A program made the translations under genes and the position numbers. DNA of 64,000 bases from Rutidosis leptorrhynchoides (lineage: Eukaryota > Streptophyta > Magnoliopsida > Asterales > Asteraceae): the NCBI RefSeq assembly GCF_046630445.1, contig NC_092342.1, positions 81,766,001-81,830,000 of the forward strand, written 5' to 3'. Below are positions 22,651 through 36,460 of this stretch, in pieces. Below the pieces are notes generated by a model that did not search any database, had not been told where the DNA came from, and worked only from the letters and a program-made list of their open reading frames with translations. Within the stretch, counting starts at the first letter, position 1. The number at the start of each line of letters is the position of its first letter.

Positions 22651-25600
22651 TTACCACACTCCCCCACTTGAATCGGAGCGCGTCCTCGCGATCCAAGCCG
22701 CATGACAAGAGGGAAGATAAACTAACACAAATTCTTCGGGCTCCCAAGTAAACTCGGAACCTTTATTATGACGCCATTGGACTTTAAAAGTCCTAACCTC
22801 TTTATGTCTCAACTTTTTGACCTTCTCATCGAGTATAGCAATCGGCTCCTCAATATACTCTAACTAATTGTTTAACTCAATCTCGTCTAATGGCACCCAC
22901 GAAGAATCATCCGCAAGACACTTACGGAGATGGGAAACATGAAATGTATTATGGATTCCCGCAAGCTCTTCGGGTAATTCCAAACTATAAGAAACTTCGC
23001 CAACACAATCTAAAACCTTAAATGGCCCAATAAACTGAGGAGCTAACTTTCCCCATTTTCGAAATCGAATAATACCTTTCCATGGCGAAACCTTAAGCAT
23101 CACCATGTCACCTTCTTGAAATTCGATCGTTCGTCTACGTTTATCGGCATACGACTTTTGTCTATCTTGAGCCTTCTTCAAGTGATCCCGAATAATATCA
23201 ATCTCGTTATTCGTCTCTAGAACCAAATCGGTACTCCCGATTTTATTTTGTCCCACTTCACCCCAACAAATCGGGGTTCGACACCTACGCCCATAAAGCA
23301 TCTCATATGGCAGCATCCCGATACTAGTATGATAACTATTATTGTATGAGAATTCCACCAAAGGTAAGTGCTCGTCCCAACTACCACCAAAATCAATAAT
23401 ACACGCTCGTAACATATCCTCCAAAGTTTGATTCGTACGTTCGGTTTGACCGTCCGTTTGAGGATGATACGCCGTGCTCAATTTCAATTGTGTACCCATA
23501 TCTTCGTGAAACTTTTCCCAAAACCGAGATGTAAAACGGGTATCTCGATCCGAAATAATAGATATAGGAACACCGTGTCGAGAGACGACTTCCTTGATGA
23601 ACAACTTAGCCAAAGTCTCCGACGATATCGCTTCCTTAATGGGAAGAAACAAAGCACTTTTCGTCAATCGATCAACTATCACCCAAATTGAATCAAATTG
23701 GGTTCTCGCCGTTTTAGGTATCTTTGTGATGAAATCCATGGTAATGTGCTCCCATTTCCATTTCGGGATTTCTAACGGTTGTAACTTACCATACGGCTTT
23801 TAGTGTTTGGCCTTAACTTGCAAACACGTGACGCATTTCTCGACATACTCACAACATCACGTTTCATGCCCGGCCACCAATAATCCTTCCTCAAATCACG
23901 ATACATTTTCGTCGCGCCCGGATGAATGGAATACTTGGACTTATGTGCTTCATCAAGTAGCACTTGCCGGTAATCACCCATCTTAGGCACCCACACTCTC
24001 CCTTGAAAGGACAACAAACCAAGCGAGCCCATAGTAATGAATTCCGATTGCCCCATGATTCGTTCCGCATGCTTGTTGTGAAAGTAAGCCTCTATTTGAA
24101 TCACACCAAGTTTTTCAAGAAAATCGTTAGTAATAATCATACGTAACAATCCCAATCGTATCGCCGGGTGATGACTCTTTCGACTTAACGCATCCGCGAC
24201 CACATTCGCCTTGCCCGGATGATAAAGTATTTCACAATCATAATCTTTCACCGCATCCATCCACCTACGTTGACGATAATTTAAATCTCGTTGATTAAAG
24301 AGATGTTTCAAACTCTTATGATCCGAATAAATCGTACTCTTGACACCATACAAGTAATGGCGCCAAATTTTCAACGCATGCACAACCGCCGCCAACTCAA
24401 GATCATGAGTCGGATATCTCGTTTCGTGTTCCTTTAGTTGTCGAGAGGCATAAGCGATGACTTTACTTCTTTGCATTAGAACACATCCGAGCCCATTTAA
24501 CGAAGCATCACAATAAACCGTCATGTCTTCCACTCCTTCCGGCAACACTAACACCGGAGCTTGACACAACTTCTCTTTTAACAATTGAAAAGCAATTTCT
24601 TGCTCGTTCTCCTAAGTAAATCTCGCGTTCTTCCTCGTCAATTTCGTCAATGAAAAAGCGATCTTAGAAAAGTCTTGGATAAATCATCGATAATAACCGG
24701 CCAATCCGAGAAACCTTCGAACTTCCGTAGGCGTAGTCGGTTGTCTCCAACTCTTCACCGTCTCTATCTTCCCCGGATCTACTTGAATGCCGTCTTTGTT
24801 CACAATGTGACCAAGGAATTGAACCTCCCTTAGCCAAAATTCGCATTTGGAGAACTTAGCATACAACTTCTCCTTTTGTAACGACTTCAATACTTCACGC
24901 AAATGACATTCATGTTCGTTCATACTTTTCGAGTAGACTAGTATGTCGTCAATGAACACAATTATCGACTTGTCCAACATAGGTTGGCACACTCGGTTCA
25001 TAAGATCCATGAATGTCGCCGGTGCATTCGTAAGACCAAAAGGCATAACTACGAATTCAAAATGCCCATAACGTGTTCGAAAAGCCGTTTTCTCGATATC
25101 TTCCTCACGGACCCGCATTTGATGATAACCGGACCGCAGGTCAATCTTTGAGAAATACGTCGCACCTTGGAGTTGGTCAAACAAATCGTCAATCCGAGGC
25201 AATGGATAACGATTCTTGATCGTCACTTTATTCAACTCCCGGTAATCGATGCACATCCGCATACTACCATCCTTCTTTTTCACGAATAAAACCGGAGCGC
25301 CCCATGGCGAAGCACTCGATCGAATAAAACCCTTCTCAAGTAACTCTTGGGTTTGATTTAACAACTCTTGCATTTCCGTCGGCGCTAAACGATAAGGAGT
25401 TTTTTTAATGGGAATAGCTCCCGGAACCAACTCAATGCGAAATTCAACTTGTCTTTCCGCCGGAACACCCGGTAACTCGTCCGAAAAAACGTCTTCGAAT
25501 TCACTAACAACCGGAATTTCACGAATGGGTGGTGGCTCATCATGAGTATCAACAACATGGGCAAGAAAAGTCATGCCACCACTAACAAGGAAACGACGTG

Positions 25601-27148
25601 CCCGTGCAAAAGTACATATCAGCACAAGTCTTCTACGCTTATCACCGTGAATAATTAACTCTCCCCCACTTGGGGTCTTCACATGAATAAATTTTTCATG
25701 GCATGCAATATCGGCTCTATTACGATCGAGCCAATCCATACCTACAACAATATCAAAGTCGCCCAAAGTCATCGGAATGAGATCTATCTTAAAGTTTTTG
25801 GCACCAAACACGACATCACAATTTTTGCACACATCGACCACTAGCACCGTCTTGCCGTCCGCTATTTCAACTTCTACCGAACGACTTAACTTAGCTAACG
25901 GTCTATTAAGTTTAGGCACAAATTTAGAAGACACAAACGACAAATTTGCACCATTATCGAAAAGAATCCTTGCCGGATTAGAATTAACCATGAAAGTACC
26001 TGAGACAACTTCGTTCGATTGTTTGGCTTCATCATTGGTCATCAAATAGTTTCGACCCCTAGCCGTACCCGCTGCCTTCTCTAATCGCTTCACATTATCG
26101 TTTCGAAAATCGGGACACTCCGGCTTCTTATGCCCTTATTTTCCGCAATTAAAACAAGTGACCTTGTTTCCGAAAGATGGTTTAGGACATTCACGAGCCA
26201 TATGACCTGGTTGCCCACAATTGTAGCACGCATAAGAAAAACCCCCGGAAGCGCCCTTCTTCATGCTATTAACACTCTCGGAACCCTTCTTGTTCTTGTT
26301 CTTCTTGTTTGAAAAGTTAGAATGACTAGAACCTTCAAACTTTCTTTTGAAAAACGTGAAATCGCTTTTTCTTGGAACATCCGGCTCAAAACCCCGAGCC
26401 AATTCAAATAACTCATGAAAAGACTTAGCCATACCCCGACTAATCTTGCCCTTGAACTCACCATTCAAAGTACGGTAGAAATCTTTCATTAGCTTGTGAT
26501 CGTCACCCACATATTCCGGACAAAAACGAGTTTTGCCAAAAAGGTAGACTTGAGTGTGACCAAGTCCATTGAACCTTGTTGCAAATGGTGCAACTCGTCC
26601 CGAATTCTATCAAGATCGGAAGAAGATCGGTATTCTTTGAAGAATTCCTTCTTAAACTCCTCCCATGTCAAGTTCATGCATTGCTATTCACCATATAAGT
26701 TGATTTTGTCGTCCCACCACAACTTGGCTTCTTCCCTCAACATACTAGAACCATACCTCGCCTTCCTTTCGGGAGGACACTCCGCGGTACGGAAAGCCCC
26801 CTCGATATCGGAAATCCAACACGTGCTTTTCAACGGATCTCACACCCCATTAAACATCGAAGGTTGAGTATCCTTGAAATTTTTGTAGTGGAAGTCCCGC
26901 CTTCCACCTCCACCATTACCTTCGCGAGGATAAATGTTTCTAGCCTCTAAAGCCTCCTCTATTGCGGCTTTCATTCGATCATTGATCATTTCGGTCACTT
27001 GTCCATCGACCGACTCTTGGAAGACCTTTCGAACGTCGTCAAGAAAATCCCTCTTTAGCCTTTTAAAGATGGCCTCAACCTTGGCCGTGAGTTCAATGTC
27101 CTCACTCGTACCTCCGACATTGGTGTCGTGTCCATTTCTCATCTTCAT
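22651..27148 (-). pseudogene. Element 2 gag-pol polyprotein, broken
   Basis: Begins MKMRNGHDTN at 27148. Segments in order: gag (27148 to about 26500), with stops near 26840 and 26678 and a frameshift near 26520; zinc knuckles CYNCGQPGHMARECP (about 26190-26235) and CFNCGK-stop-GHKKPEC (about 26115-26165); protease with FDNGAN where the family norm is D-S/T-G (about 25940-25980); reverse transcriptase with [10 protein letters not shown] (about 24935-24975); stops near 24684 and 24615; RNase H ([14 protein letters not shown], about 24470-24515); integrase zinc finger; a frameshift near 23870; integrase core (22864-23739); one more stop at 22864; then a chromodomain-like tail with YIEEPIAILD (about 22730-22860). 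The last codons run through the polypurine tract, and the frame's stop TAA (22651-22653) lies just inside the LTR. Non-functional as it stands. Confidence 0.92.
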
Positions 27149-27515
27149 TCTATAAAACGAAGTAAATTAAGCAACAAAACGAAAGGACTTAACCCATATG
27201 TATATACATATACACCACACTACCTCATCTTGCTCAACAATCGTCGCACATCGCTTGTTTGACACGATTTGAACCCGTAACAATGGTAGCTAATCATTGT
27301 TACGCGAGCACATCGCATTAACTCACTAGTACCACGTCTATCTCGCTTGACTATTTTAAATACCACACAAAACAATAGCGCATGATTAGTTCACATAAAC
27401 CTATGCACTAACCAAAACCCGATCCGACCCAAAGTCCTACAAGTCCCGCATAACGCGCATACAAAAAGTCTAAGTCTAGGCGCCTATCTCAAGTCACGTA
27501 AATCCCTTAGACCAT
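27149..27515 (-). other. Leader region of element 2
   Basis: The 367 bases between the primer site and the gag start. No ORF is evident. The part near the primer site is shared with element B. Unlike elements 1 and 3 there is no acidic ORF here. Confidence 0.7.
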
Positions 27516-27527
27516 GCTCTGATACCA
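27516..27527 (-). other. Primer binding site of element 2
   Basis: TGGTATCAGAGC on the minus strand, a perfect complement of the initiator tRNA-Met 3' end, 2 bases from the 5' LTR edge at 27530. Confidence 0.93.
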
Positions 27528-27529
27528 CT

Positions 27530-29239
27530 TGTAACGACCCAAACCAAAACACAAACGAACCCGCGGAAAATATCAAATAAAATTTTTTTGCTGGAACAGC
27601 ATATGGCGCGGCGCGCCAGAAGGCCGCGCGGCGCGCCATTCTGGTCTGTCCCAAAAGTCTTGAAATGCTAAAAAGATTGGCCACTTCCCGACATAATTAG
27701 ACAAAACGCTTTTAACAACATATTCAAATATGTAAAACTAACATATTCCATTAATAAAATGAGTTTTACGAAGCGGGGCCCACATCGGCCATTTTACGAG
27801 TTTAATTCAAAATATGAGTTTCGACCATCAAAAAGTTTAAGTACGAAACTACACTACGAGCATGATGTTTGGGATTAAACTACCCAAGTCCCGGTCAAAC
27901 TCCAACAGCTAAATATCCCAAATCATTCTCTAACAACGACGGGATCTTTAATCCAAGATGATGCCCTTACCCTTGTCCACAACCGAACCTATAAAAAGGT
28001 AAACAACGAGAGAGTAAGCAAAGCTTAGTGAATGCAATAATTATACACATAAATATATAATATACCTACTTGCAAATCACTTACTCAAACACCGCATACA
28101 TGCTAGCAACACAATTAGCTTATAATCTCGAATACAAGCTAGAAATCTCCAATACCACAAGCTAGCATAGCAACGCATATAATATAATTTGAATAATATA
28201 TTATGCTTACACTTACAACACAAATAACCATGGTTAACCAATCGTACAAGGGAATGGCGCTCGCTAAAACGCCATCGGTGTTCATAACATCCGTTAGGGT
28301 ACTTAACACTTCGTATCACTAACCCCTAGGGTGGCACCTTAACACCTCGGTACTTCACCCCGAGTGGCATCTTAACACCTCGATGCTTCACTCATTATTT
28401 TACGGAGTGGTGTCTTAACACCTCGACACTGCACCCCTAGGTGGCATCTTAACACCTCGATGCTTCACCCCGAGTGGCATCTTAACACCTCGATGCTTCA
28501 CTCATCACGTGAAACGTGGTGTCTTAGCACCTCGACACTTCACATCTCACGCTACAACAAATAAATACATAATATCACGCTACAACAAATAAATACATTA
28601 TATACCTACGCATATAATCATTTCACTCACCTTACGCCTTCGGTGAATCGATAAATCAAGCTTGAAACTTCAAGGTAACGCACCTATTAAAAAGTACATA
28701 TAATCAATCAACCATTCAAGTTGGTCAAACCCACAACACTCACCACTACTAGGTCATTTTGACCCATTTGGACACTTAACCCTAAAATTGGGTCATCTTT
28801 CGCCAAAACCCTAACGTTAGCCAAGTTGGGTCTTAAAAAACCTTTTAACACTAGGTTTATGCATTAATCACAACCGTTAATTAACTTAGGTCCATTTTGA
28901 CCCATTTGACCAATTTAAAGTCAACATACCCATTTCAAGTCATCCACTAATCCACTTAACACCCATTTACATATATATCGGTGTTCTAGCAATTCACTAA
29001 CTACTCAAGGTTCATTAACAACAATTAATACTTGAAAAACCCTAGTTAGTCATCTTTGAGTCAACATAACCCAAATTCACCCATAACACCCAATTCACTA
29101 ACAAATGGGTTTTAGGTTCATCACTTACCCCAAACCCTAACCCATAATCAAATTAAAATCAAGAAATCAAGATTAGAGCATACCACTATCACCAAAACGT
29201 AGCTAGAGGAAAGATGAACAACTTTGAAACTCGCACTAA
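27530..29239 (-). repeat. 5' LTR of element 2, first part
   Basis: Homologous to 20573-22303 but with fewer GC-rich units, plus a short tandem duplication at about 28551-28599 (cacgctacaacaaataaata occurs twice) that the 3' LTR lacks. Interrupted at 29239 by element 3; it resumes at 42700-43041. Confidence 0.93.
28331..28542. repeat. Minisatellite in element 2 5' LTR
   Basis: The same taacacctcgatgcttcac-type repeat as at 21434-21648. Confidence 0.85.
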
Positions 29240-32200
29240 TGAAATGTCCCGTTCTTATTGATTAAAAATGGTCCATATTAATTGATTTCGTTGCGAGGTT
29301 TTGACCTCTATATGAGACATTTTTCAAAGACTGCATTCATTTTTAAAACAAACCATAACCATTATTTCATAAATAAAGGTTTAAAAAGCTTTACGTAGAT
29401 TATCAAATAATGATAATCTAAAATATCCCGTTTACACACGACCATTACATAATGGTTTACAATACAAATATGTTACATCGAAATCAGTTTCTTGAATGCA
29501 GTTTTTACACAATATCATACAAACATGGACTCCAAATCCTGTCCTTATTTTAGTATGCAACAGCGGAAGCTCTTAGTATTCACCTGAGAATAAACATGCT
29601 TTAAACGTCAACAAAAATGTTGGTGAGTTATAGGTTTAACCTATATATATCAAATCGTAACAATAGACCACAAGATTTCATATTTCAATACACATCCCAT
29701 ACATAGAGATAAAAATCATTCATATGGTGAACACCTGGTAACCGACATTAACAAGATGCATATATAAGAAAATCCCCATCATTCCGGGACACCCTTCGGA
29801 TATGATATAAATTTCGAAGTACTAAAGCATCCGGTACTTTGGATAGGGCTTGTTGGGCCCGATAGATCTATCTTTAGGATTCGCGTCAATTAGGGTGTCT
29901 GTTCCCTAATTCTTAGATTACCAGACTTAATAAAAAGGGGCATATTCGATTTCGATAATTCAACCATATAATGTAGTTTCACGTACTTGTGTCTATTTTG
30001 TAAATCATTTATAAAACCTGCATGTATTCTCATCCCAAAAATATTAGATTTTAAAAGTGAGACTATAACTCACTTTCACAGATTTTTACTTCATCGGGAA
30101 GTAAGACTTGGCCACTGGTTGATTTACGAACCTATAACAATATATACATATATATCAAAGTATGTTCAAAATATATTTACAACACTTTTAATATATTTTG
30201 ATGTTTTAAGTTTATTAAGTCAGCTGTCCTCGTTAGTAACCTACAACTAGTTGTCCACAGTTAGATGTACAGAAATAAATCGATAAATATTATCTTGAAT
30301 CAATCCACGACCCAGTGTATACGTATCTCAGTATTGATCACAACTCAAACTATATATATTTTGGAATCAACCTCAACCCTGTATAGCTAACTCCAACATT
30401 CACATATAGAGTGTCTATGGTTGTTCCGAAATATATATATAGATTTGTCGACATGATAGGTCGAAACATTGTATACGTGTCTATGGTATCTCAAGATTAC
30501 ATAATATACAATACAAGTTGATTAAGTTATGGTTGGAATAGATTTGTTACCAATTTTCACGTAGCTAAAATGAGAAAAATTATCCAATCCTGGTTTACCC
30601 ATAACTTCTTCATTTTAAATCCGTTTTGAGTGAATCAAATTGCTATGATTTCATATTGAACTCTAATTTATGAATCTAAACATAAAAAGTATAGGTTTAT
30701 AGTCGGAAAAATAAGTTACAAGTCGTTTTTGTAAAGGTAGTCATTTCAGTCGAAAGAACGACGTCTAGATGACCATTTTAGAAAACATACTTCCACTTTG
30801 AGTTTAACCATAATTTTTGGATATAGTTTCATGTTCATAATAAAAACCATTTTCCCAGAATAACAACTTTTAAATCAAAGTTTATCATAGTTTTTAATTA
30901 ACTAACCCAAAACAGCCCGCGGTGTTACTACGACGGCGTAAATCCGGTTTTACGGTGTTTTTCGTGTTTCCAGGTTTTAAATCATTAAGTTAGCATATCA
31001 TATAGATATAGAACATGTGTTTAGTTGATTTTAAAAGTCAAGTTGGAAGGATTAACTTTTATTTGCGAACAAGTTTAGAATTAACTAAACTATGTTCTAG
31101 TGATTACAAGTTTAAACCTTCGAATAAGATAGCTTTATATGTATGAATCGAATGATGTTATGAACATCATTACTACCTCAAGTTCCTTGGATAAACCTAC
31201 TGGAAATGAGAAAAATAGATCTAGCTTCAAAGGATCCTTGGATGGCTTGAAAGTTCTTGAAGCAGAATCATGACACGAAAACAATTTCAAGTAAGATTTC
31301 CACTCGAAATAAGATTGTTATAGTTATAGAAATTGAATTAAAGTTTGAATATGATTATTACCTTGTATTAGAAAGATAACCTACTGTGATTAACAAAGGT
31401 TTCTTGATCTTGGATGATTACTTGGAATGGATTTAGAAAACTTGGAAGTAAACTTGCAATCTTGGAAGTATTCTTGATTTTATGAAACTAGAACTTTTGG
31501 AATTTATGAAGAACACTTAGAACTTGAAGATAGAACTTGAGAGAGATCAATTATATGAAGAAAATTGAAGAATGAAAGTGTTTGTAGGTGTTTTTGGTCG
31601 TTGGTGTATGGATTAGATATAAAGGATATGTAATTTTGTTTTCATGTAAATAAGTCATGAATGATTACTCATATTTTTGTAATTTTATGAGATATTTCAT
31701 GCTAGTTGCCAAATGATGGTTCCCACATGTGTTAGGTGACTCACATGGGCTGCTAAGAGCTGATCATTGGAGTGTATATACCAATAGTACATACATCTAA
31801 AAGTTGTGTATTGTACGAGTACGAATACGGGTGCATACGAGTAGAATTGTTGATGAAACTGAACGAGGATGTAATTGTAAGCATTTTTGTTAAGTAGAAG
31901 TATTTTGATAAGTGTCTTGAAGTCTTTCAAAAGTGTATGAATACATATTAAAACACTACATGTATATACATTTTAACTGAGTCGTTAAGTCATCGTTAGT
32001 TGTTACATGTAAATGTTGTTTTGAAACCTTTAGGTTAACGATCTTGTTGAATGTTGTTAACCCATTGTTTATTATAACAAATGAGATGTTAAATTGTTAT
32101 ATTATCATGATATTATGATATATAATATATCTTAGTATGATATATATACAGTTAAATGTCGTTACAATGATAATCGTTACATATATGTCTCGTTTCGAAA

Positions 32201-32678
32201 TCATTAAGTTAGTAGTCTTATTTTTACATATGTATTTCATTGTTAATACACTTAATAATATATTTACTTATCATTTAACATAATTAACCAAGTGTATCAA
32301 TATCTTAATATGATTCATATGTACCTAGTAAGACGTTGTTATAACGATAATCGTTATATATATCGTTTTCGAGTTTCTTAAATTAATAGTCTCATTTTTA
32401 TGTATATAACTCATTGTTAAAATACCTAATGAGATACATACTTATAATAAAATCATGTTAACTATATATATAACCATATATATGTCATCGTATAGTTTTT
32501 ACAAGTTTTAACGTTCGTGAATCACCGGTCAACTTGGGTGGTCAATTGTCTATATGAACTATTTCAATTAATCAAGTCTTAACAAGTTTGATTGCTTAAC
32601 ATGTTGGAAACACTTAATCATGTAAATAACAATTTCATTTAATATATATATAAACATGGAAAAGTTCGGGTCACTACA
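29240..32678 (-). repeat. 3' LTR of element 3
   Basis: 3439 bp, tgaaatgtccc to cactaca, nearly identical to 39254-42694. Contains the conserved core block at 29560-29640. ORFs within (29987-30250, 31697-31930) recur in the other LTR only because the LTRs are copies. Confidence 0.96.
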
Positions 32679-32716
32679 GTATCTACCCGTTAAATAAATT
32701 TCGTCCCGAAATTTTA
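32679..32716 (-). other. Polypurine-tract region and hairpin of element 3
   Basis: A purine-rich string on the minus strand ends in ACGGGTAGATAC at the LTR edge. The hairpin at 32696-32714 (AAATTTCG stem) overlaps the last base of the gag-pol stop codon. Confidence 0.6.
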
Positions 32717-35700
32717 AGCAGTTGGAGGTGTTGACGTATCTTCTGGAAATAAATGCGGGTATTTCTTCTTCATCTGATCTTCACACTCTCAGGTGAACTT
32801 GGGTCCTCTACAAGCATTCCATCGAACCTTAAAAATCGGTATCTTGTTTTGTTTAAGTCTCTTAACCTCACGATCCATTATTTCGACGGGTTCTTCAATG
32901 AATTGAAGTTTTTCATTGATTTGGATTTCGTCCAACAGAATAGTGAGATCTTCTTTAGCAAAACATTTCTTCAAATTTGAGACGTGGAAAGTGTTATGTA
33001 CAGCCGCGAGTTGTTGAGGTAGCTCCAGTTGGTAAGCTACTGGTCAGACACGATCAATAATCTTGAATGGTCCAATATACCTTGGATTTAATTTCCCTCG
33101 TTTACCAAATCGAACAACGCCTTTCCAAGGTGCAACTTTAAGTATGACCATCTCTCCAATTTCGAATTCTATATCTTTTCTTTTAATGTCAGCGTAGCTC
33201 TTTTGTCGACTTTGGGCGGTTTTCAACCGTTGTTGAATTTGGATGATCTTCTCGGTAGTTTCTTGTATTATCTCCGAACCCGTAATCTGTCTATCCCCCA
33301 CTTCACTCCAACAAATCGGAGACCTGCACTTTCTACCATAAAGTGCTTCAAACGGCGCCATCTCAATGCTTGAATGGTAGCTGTTGTTGTAGGAAAATTC
33401 TGCTAACGGTAGATGTCGATCCCAACTGTTTCCAAAATCAATAACACAAGCTCGTAGCATGTCTTCAAGCGTTTGTATCGTCCTTTCGCTCTACCTATCA
33501 GTTTGTGGATGATAGGCAGTACTCATGTCTAGACGAGTTCCCAATGCTTGCTGTAATGTCTGCCAGAATCTTGAAATAAATCTGCCATCCCTATCAGAGA
33601 TAATAGAGATTGGTATTCCATGTCTGGAGACGACTTCCTTCAAATACAGTCGTGCTAACTTCTCCATCTTGTCATATTCTCTTATTGGCAGGAAGTGTGA
33701 TGACTTGGTGAGATGATCAACTATTACCCAAATAGTATCATAACCACTTGCAGTCCATGGCAATTTAGTAATGAAATCCATGGTAATGTTTCCCCATTTC
33801 CATTCCGGGATTTCAGGTTGTTGTAGTAGACCTGATGGTTTCTGATGTTCAGCTATAACCTTAGAACACGTCAAACATTCTCCTACATATTTAGCAATAT
33901 CGGCTTTCATACCTGGCCACCAAAAATGTTTCTTAAGATCCTTGTACATCTTCCCCGTTCCAGGATGTATTGAGTATCTGGTTTTATGAGCTTCTCTAAG
34001 TACCATTTCTCTCATATCTCCAAATTTTGGTACCCAGATTCTTTCAGCCCTATACCGGGTTCCGTCTTCCCGAATATTAAGATGCTTCTCCGATCCTTTG
34101 GGTATTTCATCCTTTAAATTTCCCTCTTTTAAAACTCCTTTTTGCGCCTCCTTTATTTGAGTAGTAAGGTTATTGTGAATCATTATATTCATAGATTTTA
34201 CTCGAATGGGTTCTCTGTCCTTCCTGCTCAAGGCGTCGGCTACCACATTTGCCTTTCCCGGGTGGTAACGAATCTCAAAGTCGTAATCATTCAACAATTC
34301 AATCCACCTACGCTGCCTCATATTCAGTTGTTTCTGATTAAATATGTGTTGAAGACTTTTGTGGTCGGTATATATAATACTTTTGACCCCATATAAGTAG
34401 TGCCTCCAAGTCTTTAATGCAAAAACAACCGCGCCTAATTCCAAATCATGCGTCGTATAATTTTGCTCGTGAATCTTCAATTGTCTAGACGCATAAGCAA
34501 TCACCTTCGTCCGTTGCATTAATACACAACCGAGACCTTGCTTTGATGCGTCACAATAAATCACAAAATCATCATTCCCTTCAGGCAATGACAATATAGG
34601 TGCCGTAGTTAGCTTTTTCTTCAATAATTGAAACGCCTTCTCTTGTTCATCCTTCCATTCAAATTTCTTCCCTTTATGCGTTAATGCAGTCAAGGGTTTT
34701 GCTATTTTGGAGAAATCTTGGATGAATCTTCTGTAGTAACCAGCCAATCCTAAAAATTGACGTATATGCTTTGGAGTTTTTGGGGTTTCCCACTTTTCAA
34801 CGGTTTCGATCTTTGCCGGGTCCACATGGATACCTTCTTTGTTCACTATGTGACCGAGGAATTGAACTTCTTCCAACCAAAATGTACACTTTGAAAACTT
34901 AGCATACAGTTTTTCTTTCCTCAATACTTCTAGCACTTTTCTCAAATGTTCTTCGTGCTCTTGATCATTCTTTGAGTAAATAAGTATGTCATCGATGAAA
35001 ACAATGACAAACTTGTCAAGATATGGCCCACACACTCGGTTCATAAGGTCCATGAACACAGCTGGTGCGTTAGTCAATCCAAACGGCATAACCATAAACT
35101 CGTAATGACCATAACGCGTCCTAAAAGCAGTTTTTGGAATATCATCCTCCTTTACTCGCATTTGATGATATCCAGAATGTAAATCGATCTTCGAATAAAC
35201 CGACGAGCCTTGTAGTTGATCAAATAAGTCGTCAATTCTCGGCAGTGGATAACGGTTTTTGATGGTAAGTTTGTTCAACTCTCTGTAGTCAATACACAAC
35301 CTAAATGTACCATCCTTCTTCTTGACAAACAAAACAGGAGCTCCCCATGGTGATGTGCTTGGTCGAATGAAACCACGTTCTAATAGTTCTTGCAGTTGGC
35401 TTTGCAGTTCTTTCATCTCGCTGGGTGCGAGTCTATAAGGAGCACGAGCTATTGGTGCAGCTCCTGGTACAAGATCTATTTGAAATTCAACAGATCGATG
35501 TGGAGGTAGTCCCGGTAATTCTTTCGGAAATACATCGGGAAATTCTTTTGTGACGGGAACATCATTGATGCTCTTTTCTTCAGTTTGTACTTTCTCGACG
35601 TGTGCTAGAACAGCGTAGCAACCTTTTCTTATTAGTTTTTGTGCCTTCAAATTACTAATAAGATGTAGCTTCATGTTGCCCTTTTCTCCGTACACCATTA

Positions 35701-36429
35701 AGGGTTTTCCTTTTTCTCGTATAATGCGAATTGCATTTTTGTAACAAACGATCTCTGCTTTCACTTCTTTCAACTAGTCCATACCGATTATCACATCAAA
35801 ACTCCCTAACTCTACTGGTATCAAGTCAATATTAAATATTTCGCTACCCAGTTTAATTTCTCGATTCCGACATATATTATCTGCTGAAATTAATTTACCA
35901 TTTGCTAATTCGAGTAAAAATTTACTATCCAACGGCGTCAATGGACAACTTAATTTAGCACAAAAATCTCTACTCATATAGCTTCTATCCGCACCCGAAT
36001 CAAATAAAACGTAAGCAGATTTATTGTCAATAAGAAACGTACCCGTAACAAGCTCCGGGTCTTCCTGTGCCTCTGCCGCATTAATATTGAAAACTCTTCC
36101 GCGGCCTTGTCCATTCGTGTTCTCCTGGTTCGGGCAATTTCTAATAATGTGGCCCGGTTTTCCACATTTATAACAAACTACATTGGCATAACTTGCTCCG
36201 ACACTACTTGCTCCGCCATTACTCGTTCCGACACCATTTGTTCCTTTCGTTTTGTTAACCCCTGGTACGTAGACCTCACACTTCGCTGCGCTATGACCAT
36301 TTCTTTTACACTTGTTGAAAAATTTGGTGCAGAACCCCGAGTGATACTTTTCACACTTTTGGCATAGCTGCTTCTGATTGTTGTTGTTGTTGCGGTTGTT
36401 ATTGTTGTTGGTATGATTGTTGTAGTTGC

Positions 36430-36460
<31 letters not shown>

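Larger units (their letters stand above)
20573..22656 (-). repeat. 3' LTR of element 2
   Basis: A 2084-bp LTR. It has four GC-rich ggcgcgcc-containing units at 20651-20741, a minisatellite at 21434-21648 and a second GC-rich box at 22518-22556. At about 22304 it retains the intact cgcactaagacccg site into which element 3 inserted in the other LTR. Confidence 0.93.
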
